Positions 58,843 to 64,000 of a stretch of 64,000 nucleotides of DNA are shown here, piece by piece. The position numbers were made by a program, and so were the translations under genes. This DNA is from Falsihalocynthiibacter sp042445055 (GTDB lineage Bacteria; Pseudomonadota; Alphaproteobacteria; Rhodobacterales; Rhodobacteraceae). The notes beneath the pieces were generated by a model that worked only from the letters and a program-made list of their open reading frames with translations, was not told where the DNA came from and made no database searches. The DNA is taken from contig NZ_CP170339.1 in NCBI RefSeq assembly GCF_042445055.1, positions 1,302,001 through 1,366,000 of the forward strand, given 5' to 3'. Every line of letters begins with the position of its first letter. The stretch's first letter is position 1.

Positions 58843-60112
58843 AGGACTGCGCGCAGGCTGCTGTGTATCCCGACAAGGCATTGCGCACGGCGGCGATAAG
58901 GATTTCCTCGGCGGTCATTTCCGAGTCCGCCGCAAGTTGTGGCAAGTATTTCTGAATGAATGATACCGAAATCGGATCTTGGCCAAGGGCCGACATCAAA
59001 CGGTTGATCGCCTCCACAGCTTCGGGTGCGGGCCAAAGGTAGCGAATACGATCGGATAGGCCCTCGTGACGTTGATGCTTTTGCATCGCCGCGTCGCCAT
59101 CCACATATGGCTGCCAATATTTGGGATTGGCGAGCATGAGTTGCTCCATCGCCTCAGGGAGGGAACCTGCCGCATAGTCCGCGCTGATTTCACCAGCTAG
59201 CTGGTCCAATTGGTAATAGGCTTCGCGCAGGGCGAGGGTCAGGCCCGGGCCGACCTTTAGAATTGCATATCCGTCTTGAACAAGTTCTGACAGGGCGGTG
59301 GGCGTCTGGTAATCGGTTGAATGCGCCTCAAAAACGATACCCCCCGTGCTGTTGCGCCAGTCGGTTAGGGCTTGGGCCGCTTTGCGATCATATGTGTGCA
59401 AATCCGTCTGGCCAAACTCAACTCCGGGCTGAACAACAAGCGCAACGATACGTTTAAGAGCATCCTCCAAGCCGTTGTCCGTAAAGGATTTGACATGAAG
59501 CGCAACGGTGGCGGCAGCGTCGTCGGGCGTTGTTACTTCAACGTGATCAAGCGCCTCTGCCGCACCACCAGGAACAGGAACTTCTGTGCCGATAATATAA
59601 CCGGGTGCGGGGAAGCCGCCGGCTGCTGCGCCTTCTTCTGCTGCTTGGGCGAGCAAGGCCGCGCGGGCGGCGACCGTTGCAGGGGGCAGCGGAGTTGGAT
59701 CGTCCGCGCAGGACATGGACGCGTCAAGATGGATTTTGCCAAATCCCGCCGCCGCATAATCGCGCGTCATGACGATGGCCTTGTCCATTGCTTCGTTCGC
59801 TTGCAAATCGCGCCAAGGGTTTGGCCCGAGGTGGTCTCCGCCAAGGACAATGCTATTCATTTCGATCCCAAGCGTTGCTGCGATTTTAGCGACCAGATCG
59901 CGAAACCCTTGCGGCGTCATGCCCGTGTAGCCGCCGTCTTGGTTCACCTGATTACAGGTTGCTTCGATGCAGGGGATTTGATCGGCGGCGCGGGCCTCGA
60001 TAAGGCCCGCCTCAATCACAAGTGGATGCGCAGAGCAGACCGAAGTTAGCCCAGTTATACGCCCTGCGTCGCGATCGGCGGTGAGGTTCAGGAATGTATT
60101 GATTGCGTTCAC
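58841..60112 (-). CDS. GatZ/KbaZ-like tagatose-1,6-bisphosphate aldolase subunit
   Basis: 423-aa D-tagatose-bisphosphate aldolase class II non-catalytic-type subunit (KbaZ/GatZ/AgaZ). Visible: GLTSVCSAHPLVIEAGLIEA, IEATCNQVNQDGGYTGMTP, LGGDHLGPNPWRD, IHLDASMSCADDPTPL, GTEVPVPGGAAE, FEAHSTDYQTP. GTG 60112 overlaps the stop of the SIS gene (GTGA). In enterobacteria it stabilises KbaY/GatY; no KbaY/GatY gene is in the window. Some family members act alone as epimerases, which would explain its isolated occurrence. Confidence 0.9.
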   Translation of the reverse strand: MNAINTFLNLTADRDAGRITGLTSVCSAHPLVIEAGLIEARAADQIPCIEATCNQVNQDGGYTGMTPQGFRDLVAKIAATLGIEMNSIVLGGDHLGPNPWRDLQANEAMDKAIVMTRDYAAAGFGKIHLDASMSCADDPTPLPPATVAARAALLAQAAEEGAAAGGFPAPGYIIGTEVPVPGGAAEALDHVEVTTPDDAAATVALHVKSFTDNGLEDALKRIVALVVQPGVEFGQTDLHTYDRKAAQALTDWRNSTGGIVFEAHSTDYQTPTALSELVQDGYAILKVGPGLTLALREAYYQLDQLAGEISADYAAGSLPEAMEQLMLANPKYWQPYVDGDAAMQKHQRHEGLSDRIRYLWPAPEAVEAINRLMSALGQDPISVSFIQKYLPQLAADSEMTAEEILIAAVRNALSGYTAACAQS

Positions 60113-61062
60113 GACAGGACTACAACTTTCGTAAGGTGGCGCGGAGCGGTTGAATCTAGGCCACGGGCAACGGCATGACGTTCTCCAAGTAACTGCAGCG
60201 CGGGGAGGGCCTCGGCGCCCGCAAGATCTCCGTCGGATGCAAGCGGGATTGTAATGTCGCCAGGACCGCCCAAGCCAAGCACAAAAGCGCCTTTGTCTTG
60301 TAGCTCTTTGACAAGTTCGGCTTCTGCTGCGGCGGTTTCGGAGTGATAGAGCATAACCACAGCTGAACCATCGTCGATCAGGCTGACGGGGCCGTGACGG
60401 TATTCGCCCGGATGGAAACCCTGTGTCGCACAGATAGACATTTCCATCAGCTTGAGCGCCCCTTCCAGAGCAACGCCATAGTGCGCACCTCCGCCAAGGA
60501 ACACCACGTGATTGCGGGCATGGAATTCCGACGTGTCCGATGCCTCAAGAGCCGCAAGCGCAGCTTCGGCACGGTCGGCAAGTGCGCCGTCAACCGAGAG
60601 GCCAGCGAGAGCGAAGCCAGCGAGCAGCATCAGCGAGGCCGAGGCCGTCATGACGATGCCTTCTTCTGGGTGGGTGTCGAACACACAGGCGGTGTCCGAA
60701 GCGGCCTCGAGTTCGGAGTTCGGAGCACAGCTAATACCAATCACATGGACGCCACGTGCGCGGCTCGCCTCTGCGGCGCGGACAGTTTCCGTTGTTGTGC
60801 CACTGCGCGAAAGGGCGATAACCTCGACCGGTGCGTCAGCGGGCATATATGCTTCAGGGCGATCAAACCACTCGCCAGCAGGAACGCCAATGGCGCGATG
60901 CCCCGCAGCCGTCAAAGCAGCGGCCACCGATAACGCCAGGTTATAGCTTGTGCCACACCCGACGACCACGCGGGTTTTGTCCGATGTGGGCAGGGGGGCG
61001 GGCATTTGCGCATCGCGCCAGAATGGGAACTGACCGGTGATGCTGTTAAGTGTTGCTGTCAT
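60109..61062 (-). CDS. SIS-domain sugar-phosphate isomerase/deaminase (AgaS-like)
   Basis: 317-aa protein with two SIS domains: VVVGCGTSYNLALSVAAALT with EVIALSRSGTTTETVRAAE, and VVFLGGGAHYGVALEGALKLMEMS with FHPGEYRHGPVSLIDD. AgaS deaminates and isomerises galactosamine 6-phosphate to tagatose 6-phosphate, fitting the KbaZ-like partner downstream. A second NagB-II-like enzyme cannot be excluded, as both share the fold. Middle gene of the agaR-agaS-kbaZ-like operon. Confidence 0.83.
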   Translation of the reverse strand: MTATLNSITGQFPFWRDAQMPAPLPTSDKTRVVVGCGTSYNLALSVAAALTAAGHRAIGVPAGEWFDRPEAYMPADAPVEVIALSRSGTTTETVRAAEASRARGVHVIGISCAPNSELEAASDTACVFDTHPEEGIVMTASASLMLLAGFALAGLSVDGALADRAEAALAALEASDTSEFHARNHVVFLGGGAHYGVALEGALKLMEMSICATQGFHPGEYRHGPVSLIDDGSAVVMLYHSETAAAEAELVKELQDKGAFVLGLGGPGDITIPLASDGDLAGAEALPALQLLGERHAVARGLDSTAPRHLTKVVVLS

Positions 61063-61101
61063 TATTAGTCCTAACTAATTGAAATAAAATGGAAACGTCC
61101 T

Positions 61102-61887
61102 TTATGTGAGGACTGTTTCGGGTTTGGATGCACTGATTATGGTGAGATTGCAGCTGCGCGCGTATTTCCGAAGCGCCAACGGGGCGGGCGCGTCTGCGAT
61201 GATGGTTTGGTTCTGTGCAAGCCGTGCCACCGAATGCGTCGCGCGGGTGCTGAATTTTGATTGGTCCGCTAGGATGAACGCACGTTCCGCGCGGCGTATC
61301 ATCAGCGAGTTAATCGCCGCCTCGTCGGGGTCGAGGCTTGAAAGACAACCTTCGTCGTCAATTGCCGTTGCCCCCAAAAAGAGCTGATCCACCCAGAGGT
61401 TCTCAAGCGCGTCCCGCGTGATCGGTCCAACCAGTGATAGGTTTTCGGGCCGAATACGTCCGCCGATTAGAGTGGTTTCAATGTGCGTGAATGGGGAGAG
61501 TTCCTGCGCCACTCCGAGGCTATTGGTGAATACCCGTGTGCTGCGATCAAGGGCGGCGATGTGGCGTGCAAGCTGAAGGACAGTCGTGCTGGAATCCAGA
61601 AAAACGCTCGCATCAGGCTTGAGTTCCTGTGCCGCGCGTACCGCGATTGCCCGTTTGGCCGGTAGGTTCACCAGCTCACGCGAGGCAAAGGCGACCTCCT
61701 TGTGCGCCGCAGTGGCAATCCGAGCAGAGCCATGAAGGCGTTCTATGCGTCCAAGTTTCTCAAGCTCAATAAGGTCACGCCGTACAGTCGCGATCGACGC
61801 ATTGAGCGCTTCAGCGAGTTCCTGAACAGGTAGCTGACCGCGCTCTAGCAGCATTGAGAGCAGTTCTGAATGTCGATCCGTTGCCAT
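61102..61887 (-). CDS. DeoR-family regulator (AgaR-like)
   Basis: 261-aa DeoR repressor. Helix-turn-helix: RHSELLSMLLERGQLPVQELAEALNASIATVRRDLIEL; effector domain with VFLDSSTTVLQLARHI, TLIGGRIRPENLSLVGP and AFILADQSKFSTRATH. AGGAGG precedes ATG 61887. First gene of the operon; an inverted repeat lies 36 bp upstream. The effector is probably a sugar phosphate such as tagatose or galactosamine 6-phosphate. Confidence 0.9.
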   Translation of the reverse strand: MATDRHSELLSMLLERGQLPVQELAEALNASIATVRRDLIELEKLGRIERLHGSARIATAAHKEVAFASRELVNLPAKRAIAVRAAQELKPDASVFLDSSTTVLQLARHIAALDRSTRVFTNSLGVAQELSPFTHIETTLIGGRIRPENLSLVGPITRDALENLWVDQLFLGATAIDDEGCLSSLDPDEAAINSLMIRRAERAFILADQSKFSTRATHSVARLAQNQTIIADAPAPLALRKYARSCNLTIISASKPETVLT

Positions 61888-62642
61888 GCTGGCCTCCTAG
61901 AGCGCAAATATAGTGTATTGTTCGATCACGTTCAATCAAAAATGTGATCGTTTATGATTTTTCAGGGATTTCAATTTCAGATTGAATGGTCCAATCAGGC
62001 GATGAGAGGTTGGTCGATTGAGCGAATGGATCAGGCAATGTGGTATTATGGTACGCGAATTGTAGTGCTGATTAGGAAAAACAATGTATCCGCTAAATTA
62101 TTTTCAACTCTAACTGCGGTGCTGATTTACTCGACTGACGGCGCAACTGGAGCGGGAAAAACACATTGAGTGTGATCAAGGAGTTTGAGCGGAAGTTCGC
62201 GGAAAACGACATTTCGGCCTAGCGAAAAATTGCTTTACGTAACGGTAACTTGAAAACATTGTTAGCGCTGACTTTAGCGGGAAACAAATCCGACGAAAGA
62301 AATTCCAAATTTCGGATTGGATACAATAGCTCCTTTAAAATAAGGAGAAACACTGTAGTCGGTCGGGGTGCTAAATCCATGCTTTAGATGCCCCTGAACA
62401 CGTGTCCAAATCGGAAATTCGCGTGACTTGGCCGGCAAAAAGCGTCAATATACGCCAGTAGTGGAATTATCGAATCGACGGCAGTTTTTTTGATTTTCTG
62501 TCGCATCTCATGAGTTGAAATTATTTACCAGCTTCGAGGCGAGAACTGTCCGTTCCACTTCCATTGAAGCCAAACTAGGTCTGATATTTTAAGGAGCCCC
62601 AGATTTGGCTTGCCGTTTGTCGATTCCGAAGGGGGGAGATAG
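61888..62642. other. 755-bp AT-rich gap without a convincing gene
   Basis: No supported CDS. It contains the promoter region of the DeoR gene, small inverted repeats (TTCAAT-N5-ATTGAA at 61970-61986; AATCCGA-N18-TCGGATT at 62287-62318) and a TACAAT box near 62323 followed by a TAAGGAG-like site at 62341 with no usable start codon. The far end carries GGGGGAG before the LuxR-type gene. The composition is more A/T-rich than elsewhere in the window. Confidence 0.6.
61923..61950. promoter_or_regulatory. Operator-like inverted repeat upstream of the DeoR gene
   Basis: CGATCAC (61923-61929) and GTGATCG (61944-61950), a perfect 7-bp inverted repeat with 14-bp spacing, 36 bp before the DeoR start codon. 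A likely autoregulatory site. Confidence 0.5.
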
Positions 62643-63803
62643 ATGAACGAATTGGTCAGGCGCGATGCTTGGGCAGGTTTAGTTGAACGTATTTATAGTG
62701 CTGCAATTGAGGGTGATCCTCTAAACACTATTTTGGAGTGTGTAACGAGTACGATTCAGGATGTACCTGCGGTAATATTTGGTGCCGATACAGTTAACTT
62801 TGCCAATAACTTCCTGCTTCACAGGGGGTTATGCACCGAGGCGGTTGTTCTTCATGTGAACAACCTCACGGTCGGCAACCCTTGGCTGGCGGCGCAATGG
62901 CGCCAACCAGTTGGCGCAATCTATCAGGATAGCGATTTACTCAAAGCAGAAGAATTGGACGCCTGGCCCAAGGCCAAGCAGTGGTACACCATGTTGGGCC
63001 AGAATACGCGTGCCACCGGCATGGTCATCCATCGGCGTAATAACAAGCAGCTGGTTGTCGAGGTACGTTATACCCCTGCACAAGAGACACGCGTGCGTCG
63101 GGCAATTACCGAGATGTTTGAGCGGCTAGGGACGCATTTTGTGCTGGCTGCGCGTATGCAGTGCATGCGGCGCGAGTTTCCGATTGAGGCGCCCATGTCG
63201 ACGTCTTTGTTGGAGCTTTCGAGCCTTCCTATCTTAATTATTGATTCCGATGATCGTGTTCGTAATCTGAACGAGCGCGCACGAATAATGGCGAGCAAGA
63301 TGGAAACGTTTTTCATCAGTGCCGAACAAGAGTTCCACGCCATGGATCTGGTTTCGGAAGCGGCGTTCAAAACAGAACTCCATGCGCTCGTATCGGGATC
63401 ACGGCGTATATCCAAGGTCATCCCATTCTGGAATAGTGATCGTTCAAAGCGCGTTTTCATTGCTTTGGCAAAACTAAGCGGAGGTAAAAATGAGGGCGGT
63501 TGCCCCAATCAGAGCTATCCCGCACGCCGCGAGCAAATTGCGCTTATCATCCAAGATGTTGACGAAGAGCTTGAATTGACGTCAGATACATTATGGACGG
63601 CGTTCAGGTTATCGAATGCAGAATGTGATCTCGCTGTCAGGCTCCTTCGGGGGCAGTCCATCGGCGAAGTCGCTTGTGCGAACGGTGTCTCAAAACAGAC
63701 GCTCAGAAATCAACTGAGCTCAATTATGAGGAAAACATCAACTTCGCGGCAGTCTCAACTCGTGTCATTGTTAACTAAACTGGCCGTCGCTCCGTTGTCG
63801 TAA
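62643..63803 (+). CDS. LuxR-type helix-turn-helix regulator
   Basis: 386-aa protein with a C-terminal GerE-like domain: FRLSNAECDLAVRLLRGQSI, then EVACANGVSKQTLRNQLSSI with the recognition helix, and RQSQLVSLLTKL at the end. The first 300 residues match no family I can name; a PAS-like part is possible at LPILIIDSDDRVRNLNERA (about residues 195-215). No LuxI-type synthase or response-regulator aspartate pattern is seen. GGGGGAG precedes ATG 62643. The next gene, 20 bp downstream, encodes a secreted protein that may be its target or partner. Confidence 0.82.
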   Translation: MNELVRRDAWAGLVERIYSAAIEGDPLNTILECVTSTIQDVPAVIFGADTVNFANNFLLHRGLCTEAVVLHVNNLTVGNPWLAAQWRQPVGAIYQDSDLLKAEELDAWPKAKQWYTMLGQNTRATGMVIHRRNNKQLVVEVRYTPAQETRVRRAITEMFERLGTHFVLAARMQCMRREFPIEAPMSTSLLELSSLPILIIDSDDRVRNLNERARIMASKMETFFISAEQEFHAMDLVSEAAFKTELHALVSGSRRISKVIPFWNSDRSKRVFIALAKLSGGKNEGGCPNQSYPARREQIALIIQDVDEELELTSDTLWTAFRLSNAECDLAVRLLRGQSIGEVACANGVSKQTLRNQLSSIMRKTSTSRQSQLVSLLTKLAVAPLS

Positions 63804-63823
63804 TACCTCGAACGGAGTTTGTA

Positions 63824-64000
63824 ATGAGAAGATCAATATTATTAGCGATCGCGATTTCGAGCAGCACTTCAGGCGTATTAGCCCAAGAACAACCCCTCAC
63901 ACTTACCAACGCTCCGCTCGGCATGAGTGGCGAATTTGGTCTAGGTAATATCGGCCAGACTGGTGAAACCGATATGCAAGGTGTGCGTGTCGGGATTTCG
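63824..64000 (+). CDS. Secreted protein of unknown function, 3' partial
   Basis: Open frame of 59 codons running off the window edge. It begins with a clear signal peptide (MRRSILLAIAISSSTSGVLA, cleavage after VLA) and continues QEQPLTLTNAPLGMSGEF then GLGNIGQTGETDMQGVRVGIS. ACGGAG precedes ATG 63824. Not recognised. The glycine- and threonine-rich mature start would suit a secreted or outer-membrane protein. Confidence 0.6.
   Translation, partial: MRRSILLAIAISSSTSGVLAQEQPLTLTNAPLGMSGEFGLGNIGQTGETDMQGVRVGIS

Noticed and set aside
61954..62169. 71-codon plus-strand frame in the AT-rich gap
   Set aside because: No ribosome site at its start, no recognisable protein features and composition like the surrounding non-coding DNA.
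62323..62365. Promoter plus leader-peptide start in the AT-rich gap
   Set aside because: A TACAAT box and an AAGGAG site are present, but no ATG, GTG or TTG follows at a workable distance.
62643..63803. Quorum-sensing LuxR with acyl-homoserine-lactone domain
   Set aside because: The N-terminal region does not show the autoinducer-binding pattern and no luxI gene is present.
1..64000. tRNA, rRNA, CRISPR, insertion sequence, integrase or phage genes
   Set aside because: None recognised by eye; no repeat-spacer pattern, no transposase-like protein and no intergenic stretch with a tRNA-like fold was noticed.

Overview
The window looks like a chromosomal segment of an alphaproteobacterium, most likely the Roseobacter group (Rhodobacterales). 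The evidence is gene content and order: a 4HypE / cis-3-hydroxyproline dehydratase / trans-3-hydroxyproline dehydratase triad as in Labrenzia, PutR divergent from PutA, rhizobial-type rhamnose genes, ChvE-GguA-GguB next to a GbpR-like LysR, the oxidative L-arabinose route, and TRAP plus ABC importers. The species cannot be named from sequence alone. No rRNA, tRNA, CRISPR array, insertion sequence or phage gene was recognised. Genes are tightly packed with many 4-bp start/stop overlaps, and no broken gene was found.

The window is a chain of catabolic modules, most with their own importer and regulator. (1) 1-7503: polar amino acid ABC importer plus hydroxyproline catabolism. trans-4-Hyp is epimerised, oxidised and deaminated to 2-oxoglutarate semialdehyde; cis-3- and trans-3-Hyp are dehydrated to pyrroline-2-carboxylate. 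(2) 7500-14709: a LacI regulator, an APH-fold kinase, a catalytically altered enolase paralogue, an SDR of the 2-keto-3-deoxy-sugar-acid dehydrogenase type, and a TRAP transporter. This pathway is not one I recognise and is the best candidate for something undescribed. (3) 14975-20645: a GntR regulator, type II dehydroquinase, PutR/PutA and a VOC protein. (4) 20743-24101: GntR with uxaC-kdgF-kduI for uronate breakdown. (5) 24142-27372: katG and divergent oxyR. (6) 27473-38196: complete L-rhamnose uptake and catabolism (rhaI, rhaD, rhaR, rhaSTPQ, rhaM, rhaK). (7) 38237-46831: oxidative L-arabinose pathway enzymes plus ChvE/GguAB and a GbpR-like LysR. (8) 46820-58823: chito-oligosaccharide / N-acetylglucosamine use (intracellular GH20, HutC-type GntR, ABC importer, Gfo/Idh oxidoreductase, SIS deaminase, ROK kinase, NagA, CutC-family protein). 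(9) 58841-61887: agaR-agaS-kbaZ-like amino-sugar/tagatose genes. (10) 61888-64000: an AT-rich gap, a LuxR-type regulator and the start of a secreted protein.

The modules interlock. Both 4-hydroxyproline and L-arabinose end at 2-oxoglutarate semialdehyde, although its dehydrogenase is not in the window. 3-Hydroxyprolines can feed proline to PutA once pyrroline-2-carboxylate is reduced, but no reductase is visible. The substrate range (hydroxyproline, rhamnose, arabinose, uronates, GlcNAc, galactosamine-type sugars) fits life on algal, plant or animal-derived polymers and glycoproteins. Regulatory DNA is readable at several divergent promoters: a 20-bp LacI-type palindrome over a good promoter at 8526-8570, two TTGGTAT-type inverted repeats at 49399-49513, and a 12-bp direct repeat in the rha intergenic region. 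In all four complete transporter operons a hairpin directly follows the binding-protein gene.
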